Shown here: positions 52,145-60,837 of the stretch, one piece after another
Position numbering within the stretch: position 1 is the stretch's first letter
How the letters are laid out: the number at the start of each line of letters is the position of its first letter
Source of the DNA: Paraburkholderia sartisoli
Lineage (GTDB): Bacteria > Pseudomonadota > Gammaproteobacteria > Burkholderiales > Burkholderiaceae
Assembly (NCBI RefSeq): GCF_900107685.1
Contig: NZ_FNRQ01000011.1
Span: 62,001-126,000 of the forward strand
DNA length: 64,000 bases
Reading direction: 5' to 3'
The notes under the pieces: generated by a model
The model's input: the letters and a program-made list of their open reading frames with translations, nothing else
Database searches by the model: none
What the model was told of the DNA's origin: nothing
Program-made: the position numbers and the translations under genes

Positions 52145-52531
52145 TCATCCCCCAATCAGCCCCGACAACACCCCCTGAAGAACGATTGCCTGGTTATGCT
52201 CCTCGTCCTTCGCGCCATAAACGAGCGTGATTGTCCGGCCGTTCGCTTCAGCCAGGAGGTGCCGCATGCGTTCCTGCATTTCTTCACTCGCAAGTTCGCT
52301 TCGGTAGCGTTGCTGAAAGACGTCCCATCGCGTTGGATCGTGCCCAAACCATGTGCGCAGTTCCGTGCTTGGCGCGAGGTCGCGCTCCCACTGATCGAGT
52401 TCAAGCGTCGTCTTGCTAAGCCCCCGAGGCCAGAGGCGGTCGACGAGTACACGATAGCCGTCTTCGGGCGTGGCATTTTCATAGGCCCGTTTGACGAAGA
52501 TTTTCGACTTTTTCCGATTCGCGTGCGGCAT
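52145..52531 (-). CDS. DUF488-family protein
   Basis: 128 residues: VLVDRLWPRGLSKTTLELDQ, WFGHDPTRWDVFQQRYRSEL and TITLVYGAKDEEHNQAIVLQ are the hallmarks of the DUF488 family. The biochemical role is not established. It starts 12 bp after the uracil-DNA glycosylase-like gene, so the two form one unit. Confidence 0.88.
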   Translation of the reverse strand: MPHANRKKSKIFVKRAYENATPEDGYRVLVDRLWPRGLSKTTLELDQWERDLAPSTELRTWFGHDPTRWDVFQQRYRSELASEEMQERMRHLLAEANGRTITLVYGAKDEEHNQAIVLQGVLSGLIGG

Positions 52532-52543
52532 GCCTTGCTCCGT

Positions 52544-53191
52544 TCAGGAAAGCGTTTCGATGCGTGTTACCCGTCCCGCCTCAGGGGTATGCGTCACGAG
52601 CTGCCCGACCCGTTCACGCAGCATCGGAAGCACCTCGCTTTCGAACCAGGGGTGTCGTTGAAACCACGCCTGGTTGCGCGGCGACGGGTGTGGCAACGGG
52701 ATGAAGGCGGGTGCGTATTCTCGCCAGGCCCTGACTGTCTCGGTGAGCGACGGCTTGCGGTTGTTGCCCAGAAAATGACGTTGAGAATACTGCCCGATCA
52801 GCAAGGTTAGCTGGATCTCAGGCAGCTCTTCAAGCAGGCTGTCGAGCCACAATTGCGCACATTCGCGGCGCGGTGGTTTATCGCCGCCATTGCCTCGCCC
52901 TGGATAGCAGAATCCCATCGGAATAATGGCGAACTGGGACTCGTCGAGGAATGTGGCGACGTCGACGCCGAGCCATTTACGCAGGCGATTGCCGCTTGCA
53001 TCGTCCCATGGAATCCCCGATTCATGCACGCGGGCGCCCGGCGCCTGACCGACGATGAGGATACGTGCGTCTGCTCCGGCGCGGACGATAGGACGAGGGC
53101 CGAGCGGCAGGTAGGGCGCACATACCCGACAGGCCCGCACCTCGGTCAGAAGGGTTTCGAGGGAAGAAGAGGAACGCTTATGTCTGGCCAC
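52544..53191 (-). CDS. Uracil-DNA glycosylase-family protein
   Basis: 215 residues. Motif A region ILIVGQAPGARVHESGIPWD followed by DASGNRLRKWLGV, and motif B LPHPSPRNQAWF with the catalytic-loop His. There is no run of four iron-sulfur cysteines: only CRVCAP near residue 20, plus a Cys at CYPG and one at RRECAQ, so cluster binding is uncertain. It would remove uracil or a related damaged base from DNA. Start GTG 53191. Confidence 0.8.
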   Translation of the reverse strand: MARHKRSSSSLETLLTEVRACRVCAPYLPLGPRPIVRAGADARILIVGQAPGARVHESGIPWDDASGNRLRKWLGVDVATFLDESQFAIIPMGFCYPGRGNGGDKPPRRECAQLWLDSLLEELPEIQLTLLIGQYSQRHFLGNNRKPSLTETVRAWREYAPAFIPLPHPSPRNQAWFQRHPWFESEVLPMLRERVGQLVTHTPEAGRVTRIETLS

Positions 53192-53257
53192 TTTCCGGTC
53201 ACTTTATGTTCAGGTCGTCGTGATGTTTGCTCCGCCGACCAGCAATTCCCGACACCG

Positions 53258-53458
53258 CTAGCCTTCGGTTATCCGCACATCGTACCCAGCTTCTTCGAAT
53301 GCGATCAGGAATTCTTCCGCCAGCAGCCATGAGTCCACTGTCACGTCACGCGTGCTTTCGTTGACGTTCACCTTCGCATCCGGATCGACGGTGCCGATCG
53401 CCTGGGCAATGACCTGCGAAGCGTCACCGCTCATCATATTCTTTACCTGGAATTTCAT
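53258..53458 (-). CDS. HMA-fold protein lacking the metal-binding cysteines
   Basis: 66 residues that align over their whole length with CopZ-type heavy-metal-associated domains: MKFQVKNMMSGDASQVIAQA, IGTVDPDAKVNVNESTRDVT and AFEEAGYDVRI. The usual MTCxxC loop is MMSGDA here, so both metal cysteines are missing. It may use the methionines or have lost metal binding. Ribosome site AAGGAG. It sits just downstream of the orphan cytochrome oxidase subunit I gene on the same strand, 42 bp away. Confidence 0.7.
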   Translation of the reverse strand: MKFQVKNMMSGDASQVIAQAIGTVDPDAKVNVNESTRDVTVDSWLLAEEFLIAFEEAGYDVRITEG

Positions 53459-53500
53459 CTGCCACTCCTTTATATCAGGGATGTAGCGCGCCCTGACCGC

Positions 53501-55087
53501 TTACTCGACTACGGGTGGAATCTCAAAGGTATGAAACGGCGCGGGGCTTGGGACCGTCCATTCGAGCCCTTCGGCGCCGTCCCACGGCTTGTCGGCCGCT
53601 TTCACGTGGCCGGCTCCGTGATACGCGGGCAGTGCGACGCAAAACAGGAAATACACCTGCATCAGTCCGAAGGCAAACGCGCCGATCGTTGACACCTGAT
53701 TGAAGTCCGTGAACTGTGCCGGATAGTCTGCATAGCGACGCGGCATGCCGGCCAGGCCCAGAAAGTGCATGGGGAAGAATGCGACGTTGAACGCGATCAT
53801 CGTGCCCCAGAAGTGAATCTTGCCTCGCCGTTCGTTATACATGTGGCCGGTCCACTTTGGCGACCAGTAATACCAGCCCGCGAACATCGCGAACAGCGAT
53901 CCCGCGACGAGCACGTAGTGGAAATGGGCGACCACGTAATAGGTACCATGGAGCGCGATGTCGAGCGGGGCGAGCGCAAGAATCAGTCCACTGAAGCCAC
54001 CCATCGTGAACACGAAAATGAAACCGATCGCGAACAGCATCGGCGTCTCGAATGTCATGGAGCCTCGCCACATCGTGGCGGTCCAGTTGAAGACCTTCAC
54101 GCCGGTGGGGACTGAAATCAGCATCGACGCGTACATGAAGAACAGCTGACCCATGACCGGCATGCCGGTTGCGAACATGTGGTGTGCCCAGACCATGAAC
54201 GACAGAATTGCGATCGATGAGGTTGCATAGACCATCGAGCTGTAGCCGAACAGCGGCTTGCGCGAAAACGTCGGAATGACCTGCGAGATGATCCCGAAGG
54301 CCGGCAGAATCATGATGTACACCTCGGGATGGCCAAAGAACCAGAAGATGTGCTGATACATCACCGGGTCGCCGCCGCCGCCCGGATTAAAGAACGACGT
54401 GCCGAAGTGGCGATCGAACAGCAACATCGTGATCGCGCCCGCCAGCACCGGCATCACCGCAATCAGCAGATAGGCGGTGATGAGCCAGGTCCACACGAAC
54501 ATGGGCAGCTTCATCATCGTCATGCCGGGTGCGCGCATGTTGAGGATCGTGACGATAATGTTGATCGCGCCCATGATCGACGACGCGCCCATCAGATGCA
54601 CCGCGAAAATGGTCATGTCCATGCCAGGCCCCATCTGTATCGACAAGGGGGCATACATCGTCCAGCCGGCGGCCTGCGCGCCACCGGGTGCGAAGAATGA
54701 ACCGATCAGCAACAGGGCGGCGGGCGGCAGCAACCAGAAACTGAAATTGTTCATCCGCGCGAAGGCCATGTCGGGTGCGCCGATTTCGAGCGGGATCATC
54801 CAGTTCGCAAATCCGACAAAGGCCGGCATGATCGCACCGAAGATCATCACGAGCCCGTGTAACGACGAGAGCTGATTGAAGAACTCCGGCCGCATGATCT
54901 GCAATCCGGGCTTGAACAGTTCCGCCCGCAGCATGAGCGCCATCACGCCACCCGACAGGAACATGGTGAACGCGAACAGCATGTACAGCGTGCCGATGTC
55001 CTTGTGATTGGTGGCAAACAGCCAGCGACGCCAGCCGTGAGGCCGTGCGTGGGTAGGGTCAGCGGGAATCGAGATCGTCGTACTCAT
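53501..55087 (-). CDS. ctaD: Cytochrome c oxidase subunit I (orphan)
   Basis: 528 residues, twelve membrane helices. Heme a ligand His in SSLHGLVMIFGAIMPAF, CuB site FFGHPEVYIMILPAFG (His-Tyr crosslink and the proton Glu, A1-type), WAHHMFATGMPVMGQ with the other two CuB His, and the heme ligands in VVAHFHYVLVAG. All redox ligands are present, so the subunit looks functional. No subunit II, III or assembly gene (ctaC, ctaG, ctaE) is next to it, which is unusual. Confidence 0.93.
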   Translation of the reverse strand: MSTTISIPADPTHARPHGWRRWLFATNHKDIGTLYMLFAFTMFLSGGVMALMLRAELFKPGLQIMRPEFFNQLSSLHGLVMIFGAIMPAFVGFANWMIPLEIGAPDMAFARMNNFSFWLLPPAALLLIGSFFAPGGAQAAGWTMYAPLSIQMGPGMDMTIFAVHLMGASSIMGAINIIVTILNMRAPGMTMMKLPMFVWTWLITAYLLIAVMPVLAGAITMLLFDRHFGTSFFNPGGGGDPVMYQHIFWFFGHPEVYIMILPAFGIISQVIPTFSRKPLFGYSSMVYATSSIAILSFMVWAHHMFATGMPVMGQLFFMYASMLISVPTGVKVFNWTATMWRGSMTFETPMLFAIGFIFVFTMGGFSGLILALAPLDIALHGTYYVVAHFHYVLVAGSLFAMFAGWYYWSPKWTGHMYNERRGKIHFWGTMIAFNVAFFPMHFLGLAGMPRRYADYPAQFTDFNQVSTIGAFAFGLMQVYFLFCVALPAYHGAGHVKAADKPWDGAEGLEWTVPSPAPFHTFEIPPVVE

Positions 55088-55190
55088 CGTGCCTGCCTCC
55101 AGTCAGTGAGAGCGGCGACTACCAGGGCTGTATCGCCGTGAAGCATCTCCGTCGGTCCCGCCACCATGTGGCTGATCGACGTGTTCACCG

Positions 55191-55499
55191 CTAAACAGGC
55201 AGCGCTTTTTCCGGCGAGCGCGGATCGACAGAATCGCCTTCCGGGGCGTGCAGCATCCGGCTCCTCACATCGTGATCCCGTCCACGCTGCGGGTCCGCGA
55301 TTCGGCGGATGTGGGCCATCGCCTTGAGGACGGCACGCCCGTTTCGGGTCAGGTGAGGATTCTGGCGTTCGGAGGAGACCTTCTCAAACGCAATGAACTG
55401 GTGTTCGAACAGTGCGTCGAGATCGGCGCGATTCAACTCGGTCTGGTCCCGTGCGTCGCCGACGAGCAGGAGCGTTGCAAATTCGTGCGGACTAAGCAT
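55191..55499 (-). CDS. Small hypothetical protein
   Basis: 102 residues from ATG 55499, which has GAGGAG 6 bases upstream; an ATG two codons earlier overlaps that site. MLSPHEFATLLLVGDARDQT then LNRADLDALFEHQFIAFEKV looks like a small helical, winged-helix-like protein, but no family is recognised. About 100 bp separate it from ctaD on the same strand. Confidence 0.5.
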   Translation of the reverse strand: MLSPHEFATLLLVGDARDQTELNRADLDALFEHQFIAFEKVSSERQNPHLTRNGRAVLKAMAHIRRIADPQRGRDHDVRSRMLHAPEGDSVDPRSPEKALPV

Positions 55500-55762
55500 C
55501 TTCATCTCCTCGTAATACGGAGGTTCGCGTATCTGATCACTGCGCGACCAGATTTGAAGACTGTTACGGCGTCTCCATCCAGATCGTGGTGAACCTGGAC
55601 AGGTGGATGTCTTCGTTAAATATACATTAAAAATGCATCATTGTAAGTGCGTTGTTGACGACATTTCGTCGCGCTACGTCAAAGCACAGGTCATGGCGAA
55701 GAGGAGTCCGATTTAATCGCGCGATTTTTTCTGCCACCGTTTTCGATACAAAACCGTTTTCT

Positions 55763-56116
55763 TTAAGTCATACCAAACCGCGGACCGTGATTGCGACATG
55801 CCAGATGTCGACAGACATCGGTAATAGCCCTTAAAAACAGGGGAAAGTCGACCTGGCTATTGCTATATTCCGGCAAACGGGCTTTAATGAAATCGTAAGC
55901 TTCTCGGGTTTCTTTGAGAGTCCTCTTACTTTCGAGGTCAATAGCCGTGTCTTTTGCTTTGTTGCGTTCCTTCTTACCCGTTGTTCTCTCCGGCCTGGCC
56001 GAAGAGAGGCGGATTGCGTGCGGGAACCCGGAAATCGAAAAACGCACCCGGAGCCGTGCCTGTCCGGCGGACAAGTCTGCACTTCTTTCCGCCCGGCGCT
56101 CCGCCTGACTACCCAA
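55763..56116 (-). CDS. Possible small protein in an AT-rich stretch
   Basis: The C-terminal half (TLKETREAYDFIKARLPEYS, NSQVDFPLFLRAITDVCRHL) looks like a real helical protein, with AAA, GAA and TTT codons unlike the rest of the window. The N-terminal half is Arg/Ser-rich and unconvincing, and no good ribosome site was found, so the real start is unknown. Nothing else in 55500-56338 can be supported. The low GC from about 55600 to 55990 suggests acquired DNA. Confidence 0.25.
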   Translation of the reverse strand: MGSQAERRAERSADLSAGQARLRVRFSISGFPHAIRLSSARPERTTGKKERNKAKDTAIDLESKRTLKETREAYDFIKARLPEYSNSQVDFPLFLRAITDVCRHLACRNHGPRFGMT

Positions 56117-56338
56117 CGGTAGTTCACGGAAGCCGGGCCAAACCTCCCAGACGTCCCACGACCGATATGCGACGGTAGCAGCGCATCCCTTGAGGAACGC
56201 GCTATGTGCTTACGCATGCGCGTGAGCACCCCATCGTGGGTCAATGTTGACTGAGCCCAGTTGCGCTGCCTTGAGGCGCGGCACGTCGTCGCCTTGGCGA
56301 TTTGCGCGGCAGGCTAACGTACGGTTGGTAATTACGTC

Positions 56339-56662
56339 ATGAAAACGCAAACTCAATATCTCCCGATGGTCTTCGAGGTCGACAGGGCTCGCTTTCTTGA
56401 ACGCCTGATTGCCGAGACGGACGCAGCGTATTGCCCGGCACCTCGTTTTACGGGCCCGATAGTCCGCGTGCAATACAGGGGTTATCACCTGACAGCAAGC
56501 ACGGGGAGGGCGGAAGGTGATCTGTATGCAGCCAATCTTCTCGTCGAACGACCCGGCGACCAGGCCCAGGCATTCCACGCGCTCGACTATTTCTACGACC
56601 CATGCGAAGCGGTGAGCTATGCGCAGGAGTGGGGACAACTTTGGGTGGACAGCAATGAATGA
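56339..56662 (+). CDS. Hypothetical protein
   Basis: 107 residues (MKTQTQYLPMVFEVDRARFL), acidic, soluble, no signal peptide; no family recognised. It overlaps the next gene by 8 bp, so the two appear to be a translationally coupled pair. The ribosome binding site is weak. Confidence 0.45.
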   Translation: MKTQTQYLPMVFEVDRARFLERLIAETDAAYCPAPRFTGPIVRVQYRGYHLTASTGRAEGDLYAANLLVERPGDQAQAFHALDYFYDPCEAVSYAQEWGQLWVDSNE

Positions 56663-57089
56663 CACACGTTATGCACAACGCCGGGAATCGTGCGAAGCCG
56701 AATCCATGCAGGTCGGCAGAACCGGCAACAGGAGGTTCGCGGAAATGCAGATACCGCGCCATTTTCGAACCGCGCCGGTTTTGCGCTTTGTCGCTCGGGA
56801 TGTTGATGACCCGAGCGCGGCGCTCCTTTACTGGCTGGACGTCGCCGAACCGTCGTGGGAAGCGAGTTTTTATCGAACGACGCAACGCTTCGGTACGCTG
56901 ATGCAGGTCGTGCTGCCCGATGAGCAGCCCGGCGTGTTCGTGAACCGGTTTGCAATCCACACCGTTGTTCCAGCCGGCTGTATCAAGCGGCTCATTTTTC
57001 TGGACGATTCATGGCTGGAAATAAGGTACGGCGGCAATTGCGACGATCTCTGCAACCTGCATGCGGCATCGACGCATACATGCCCATAG
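56655..57089 (+). CDS. Hypothetical protein
   Basis: 144 residues from ATG 56655. VLRFVARDVDDPSAALLYWL and WEASFYRTTQRFGTLMQVVL suggest a soluble alpha/beta protein. Four cysteines, three near the C-terminus (NCDDLCNLHAASTHTCP). No family recognised. Paired with the gene ending at 56662. Confidence 0.45.
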   Translation: MNDTRYAQRRESCEAESMQVGRTGNRRFAEMQIPRHFRTAPVLRFVARDVDDPSAALLYWLDVAEPSWEASFYRTTQRFGTLMQVVLPDEQPGVFVNRFAIHTVVPAGCIKRLIFLDDSWLEIRYGGNCDDLCNLHAASTHTCP

Positions 57090-57137
57090 TGAGCGCCCAT
57101 CCGGAACGTCGTGGCGCCGAAAGGCGCGGGGAGAAAC

Positions 57138-57164
57138 GGGAGGGTACCGATACGGTACCCTCCC
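57138..57164 (-). terminator. Stem-loop terminator after the peroxiredoxin gene
   Basis: Perfect 11-bp stem GGGAGGGTACC / GGTACCCTCCC with a 5-base loop. On the minus strand it is followed by GTTTCTCC. It lies 134 bp after the peroxiredoxin stop codon. Direction inferred from the T-rich side. Confidence 0.6.
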
Positions 57165-57297
57165 AACACCGGGTTGCAGGATCAACGGGCGACGTCGTCA
57201 AGCGCAGTCGCGCGCTGCCGCCGGTGTGACCGACGCAGGGAGAAACCCGCTGGCCGCACGCAATTCCGGTGAGTTGCTGCCGGAGGTATTGCGACGC

Positions 57298-57939
57298 TTA
57301 TTTGTCCGGTTGCGGCGTAAACCGCAGGTAAGGCCGCTCGGCACGATATCCTTTAGGGAATTTCTTTTTGATGACTTCCTCGTCCTGAAACGTGAGCGGG
57401 ATGATCACGTCATCGCCATTTTTCCAGTTGCCCGGCGTCGCGACATTGCAGGCATCGCTTAGCTGCAGCGCGTCGATAGCACGCAGGATCTCGTCGAAGT
57501 TGCGGCCGATGCTCAAAGGGTAGGTGAGCGTCAGGCGCAGCTTCTTCTGCGGATCGATGATGAAGACGGCGCGCACCGTCGCCGTTCCCGACTGATTCGG
57601 GTGAATCATGTCGTAGAGCGTGGCGACTTTTTTGTCCTTGTCGGCGATGATGGGAAAGCCGACGACCGTCTTCTGCGTCGCTTCGATATCCTTCGTCCAT
57701 GCCTTGTGCGACTCGACGTCGTCCACCGAAATGGCGATCGCCTTGACGTTGCGTTTCTCGAACTCGGGCTGCAGCTTTCCGGTCAGCCCCAACTCGGTGG
57801 TGCAGACCGGCGTGAAATCCGCGGGATGCGAAAAGAGAATGACCCAGGCGTTGCCGGCCCACTCATGAAACCGGATACGGCCCAACGATGTGTCCTGCTC
57901 GAAGTCGGGCACGGTATCGCCCAGACGGATAGTGCTCAT
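57298..57939 (-). CDS. 1-Cys peroxiredoxin (Prx6 type)
   Basis: 213 residues. Peroxidatic Cys46 in HPADFTPVCTTELG, with the Prx6-type FSHPADFTPVC sequence, and a C-terminal dimerisation extension (GDDVIIPLTFQDEEVIKKKF). A second Cys (164, SDACNVATPG) is not at a known resolving position. It reduces hydrogen peroxide and organic hydroperoxides in the cytoplasm with an external thiol donor. Confidence 0.9.
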   Translation of the reverse strand: MSTIRLGDTVPDFEQDTSLGRIRFHEWAGNAWVILFSHPADFTPVCTTELGLTGKLQPEFEKRNVKAIAISVDDVESHKAWTKDIEATQKTVVGFPIIADKDKKVATLYDMIHPNQSGTATVRAVFIIDPQKKLRLTLTYPLSIGRNFDEILRAIDALQLSDACNVATPGNWKNGDDVIIPLTFQDEEVIKKKFPKGYRAERPYLRFTPQPDK

Positions 57940-58006
57940 GGCATTGACCTCTCATGTGGAGCGCCCTGAAGAGGCGCTGAAGTTGCGGTACGGCAGGCTT
58001 TTTGTA

Positions 58007-59224
58007 TCAGCGGGCATGTCCCTCATAGATATAGCGGCGGGACCAGGGCAGCGTGTCGGCTTGACGGCCCGCCTTGCGTCCGACGATCTGGTAAATGGCG
58101 ACATCGTCGTTCTCGAACGCGTAGGCGCAACCCGCCAGATAGATGCGCCAGATGCGGTATTTCTCTTCGTCGACTATTTTGCGCAGCGCCGCGGCATGGG
58201 CTTCGTAGTTGTCGCTCCAGAGCCGCAGGGTCCTTGCATAGTGGCGGCGCAGGTTTTCGATGTCGAAGGCTTCGAGACCGCCTTCCTGCATTGCGTTTAG
58301 CGCAAGGCTCAGGTGAGGAAGCTCGCCGTCGGGAAACACGTACCTGTCGATGAATTCGCCGCCGCCGTACGCTGCTTCGCCGCTGCCCGGATCGGTCGAC
58401 GTGATGCCGTGGTTCATGATGACGCCGTCGTCGGCGAGGAGTTTTTGCACACGCCTGAAGTATTCCGGCAGGTTGTCGCGACCGACGTGCTCGAACATGC
58501 CGACGCTCGTGATCCGGTCGAACTGGCCCTTGACGTCCCGATAATCCTGCAGCCGGATCTCGATGCGGTCCGCAAGACCGGCCGCCTTGACAGACTCGAC
58601 CGCCCAGTCATATTGATTCTTTGACAGCGTGATGCCGACGCAGCGCGCACCGAACTTCTGTGCGGCGCGAATGACGAGCGCGCCCCAGCCGCAGCCGATG
58701 TCGAGCAGCGTCTGACCGGGCTGAAGCTGGATCTTGGTGAGGATGTGGTCGATTTTCCTGAGCTGCGCCGTGGCCAGGTCCTCGTCGCCGTTTTCGAAAT
58801 AGGCGCACGAATAGACCATGCGGGGATCCAGCCACAATTGGTAGAAGTCGTTCGAAACGTCGTAGTGGTACTGGATGGACTTTCTGTCGGAAGCCCTCGA
58901 ATGGTTGAAGTAGCGCGCGACGCGTTGCAGCTTGCCCGGCGCATCCCCGGAAATTCTGGCCAGCGCGTAGCCCACGTCGATGATGTCGCTCAACTTGCCT
59001 TCGACATCGATCTGGTTCCTGACATAGGCTTCGCCCAGGTTGTCGAGACTGGGATCCAGCAGCAGCGGCACCGCCGCGACCGATTTCACGTGGAGCGTGA
59101 CCGCCGGCTGCTCGAACGTTCCGAAGTCATATGACTGGCCGTCCCATAGCGCCAGCCGTGCGGGCATGTTGGCCCGTGTACGGACATCGGTGGTCCATTG
59201 CGCCAGCTTCTTTTCCCAAAGCAT
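58007..59224 (-). CDS. cfa: Cyclopropane-fatty-acyl-phospholipid synthase
   Basis: 405 residues. SAM-binding LLDIGCGWGALVIRAAQKFG near residue 172, YHYDVSNDFYQLWLDPRMVY and GMFEHVGRDNLPEYF (the Glu and His of the bicarbonate site). Converts unsaturated lipid acyl chains to cyclopropane forms, a stationary-phase and acid/oxidative stress adaptation. GGAGAAGTAG before ATG 59224. It is 63 bp downstream of the nitronate monooxygenase gene on the same strand. Confidence 0.92.
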   Translation of the reverse strand: MLWEKKLAQWTTDVRTRANMPARLALWDGQSYDFGTFEQPAVTLHVKSVAAVPLLLDPSLDNLGEAYVRNQIDVEGKLSDIIDVGYALARISGDAPGKLQRVARYFNHSRASDRKSIQYHYDVSNDFYQLWLDPRMVYSCAYFENGDEDLATAQLRKIDHILTKIQLQPGQTLLDIGCGWGALVIRAAQKFGARCVGITLSKNQYDWAVESVKAAGLADRIEIRLQDYRDVKGQFDRITSVGMFEHVGRDNLPEYFRRVQKLLADDGVIMNHGITSTDPGSGEAAYGGGEFIDRYVFPDGELPHLSLALNAMQEGGLEAFDIENLRRHYARTLRLWSDNYEAHAAALRKIVDEEKYRIWRIYLAGCAYAFENDDVAIYQIVGRKAGRQADTLPWSRRYIYEGHAR

Positions 59225-59287
59225 CTACTTCTCCGTTTTTCTGGTGTTAGACAAGGGGTAGACCGATTTTTCAAGGAAGGCGTGTCG

Positions 59288-60799
59288 TCATGCGTCGACG
59301 GAGGGCGCGCGGTCGTCAGTCGAGGAAAGCTGAATTTCGACGCGCCGGATGTTTTTTTCGTGAGAGACGAGCATCGCGACCAGGTCGTTGCGGATCCGTC
59401 CGTCGTGAAGGGTGGGCAGCAGCGCCTGTAACTTGCGGACGACCCATCCCTGGCCGCGGTTCAGAAAAGCCATCCGTTGCGACAGATCGGCGATGGCCAT
59501 CGCCTTTTCATGGAAGGCGCCGGTGCGGCGCGTTGGCGTCGCGCCCAGCGACAGGATCGCTTTCGTCAGTACGCCGCACCAGCGTGCTTCGTCCTGGCGG
59601 ATGCCGGCTACCAGTTGTTTGAGCTCCGGCGCGATGATTTCAGCCGCTGTCTGCGACGTCACACGCGCACCCGCACGCTCGGCCTCCAGCAATTCGTTCA
59701 GCGCGGCCAGCAACGCGTCCCGGTTCTCGTCGGCGAGCGATGTGTCATGCACTCCGCCGGCCGGATTCATCGGTGCGGCGCCAGAGTCGAGAAGCGCAGC
59801 CGCGTCGGCGACGATGCGATGCAGACGCTCCGCTGCCCCGACGATCGTGTCGATCCTTCCCGCGCCGGTGCCGGCATAGAGCGCCATGGCTTCGAAATCG
59901 CCGGTCATCGAACGCAACGGCGAGTCGGTGCTGAAGAGGTAAATGGGCCGACCCTCCTCATCTCCGATCACGGTGCTTTCCGTGCCGAACGGGTCGCCTC
60001 GCTGCCCGCGGGTGACGCTGTTCGCGAGCACCCGCACCCGCGCGCCGCGTGGCCAGTTGATGTGGAACGCGTCGGTCAGAAGCGTCGCGTCTTCAGCGGC
60101 ATCGACGATGCGCTGCTTGTGATACACATGGGCAAAGGACTCATGCGTGGGAATCAGTGCCGTGCCGAGCACGACACCTTGCGCGCCGAAGGACAGCGCC
60201 GTCGCGACATCGGCGCCATCGACGAGACCGCCCGCGGCGAGCACCGGAATACGCGCCGCTGCAACGATTTCCGGCAGCAGCATCGCGAGCGGCTGGTCAC
60301 CCCAGACGTGGCCGCCGGCCTCCCGCCCCTGGGCGATCAGGACCTGGGCGCCAGCATCTTCGGCGATACGCGCGTCTTTCGCCGATCCGACCTGGTAGAC
60401 GACAACGATGCCGGCATCCCGCAACCGTTTGACGACTGCAGGATTCACATCCCAGAACAGCCCGACGACCGGCACGCCGAGTTCGATACAGGTGCCAATC
60501 TGTGCATCCAGCAGTTCGGGGTCTGTTGCGGCAGGGATCAGATTGACGCCGAATTTCCGGTCGGTCCGCGCGCGCACCCGCCGGACTTCCTCGCGGATCA
60601 GCGCCACCGGCTCGCGCACCATGCCCAGAAAGCCGAAACCACCGGCACCCGTCACCGCGCCGACGAGTTTCGAGCGCGCGACGCCGCCCATGCCCGCGAG
60701 CGCGACCGGCCACGTGCAGCCGAGTAGTTTGCAGACAGGGCGGTGCAGGGTACTCACGACGTCGTTGGCCTCTGCGGTGAGATCGATCTGGATCGACAT
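59288..60799 (-). CDS. Nitronate monooxygenase fused to a C-terminal helical domain (DUF6306-like)
   Basis: 503 residues. Residues 1 to about 340 are a nitronate monooxygenase/2-nitropropane dioxygenase-like FMN TIM barrel: GMGGVARSKLVGAVTGAGGF, LIAQGREAGGHVWGDQPLA (His of the active site) and LAAGGLVDGADVATAL. The last 150 residues (AALNELLEAERAGARVTSQT; EKAMAIADLSQRMAFLNRGQ) are all-helical, ferritin-like, and look like DUF6306. Start ATG 60799 with AGGAG. It oxidises alkyl nitronates; the added domain's job is unknown. It lies 38 bp after cysI on the same strand. Confidence 0.82.
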   Translation of the reverse strand: MSIQIDLTAEANDVVSTLHRPVCKLLGCTWPVALAGMGGVARSKLVGAVTGAGGFGFLGMVREPVALIREEVRRVRARTDRKFGVNLIPAATDPELLDAQIGTCIELGVPVVGLFWDVNPAVVKRLRDAGIVVVYQVGSAKDARIAEDAGAQVLIAQGREAGGHVWGDQPLAMLLPEIVAAARIPVLAAGGLVDGADVATALSFGAQGVVLGTALIPTHESFAHVYHKQRIVDAAEDATLLTDAFHINWPRGARVRVLANSVTRGQRGDPFGTESTVIGDEEGRPIYLFSTDSPLRSMTGDFEAMALYAGTGAGRIDTIVGAAERLHRIVADAAALLDSGAAPMNPAGGVHDTSLADENRDALLAALNELLEAERAGARVTSQTAAEIIAPELKQLVAGIRQDEARWCGVLTKAILSLGATPTRRTGAFHEKAMAIADLSQRMAFLNRGQGWVVRKLQALLPTLHDGRIRNDLVAMLVSHEKNIRRVEIQLSSTDDRAPSVDA

Positions 60800-60837
60800 G
60801 GCACGTTCTCCTTGTTGCACATCGCGAACGCTTCGCG

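Noticed and set aside
53469..53478. CTGATATAAA near the HMA gene as a fifth MarR element
   Set aside because: Only one half is present and it overlaps the ribosome binding site, leaving no room for a leader; not counted.
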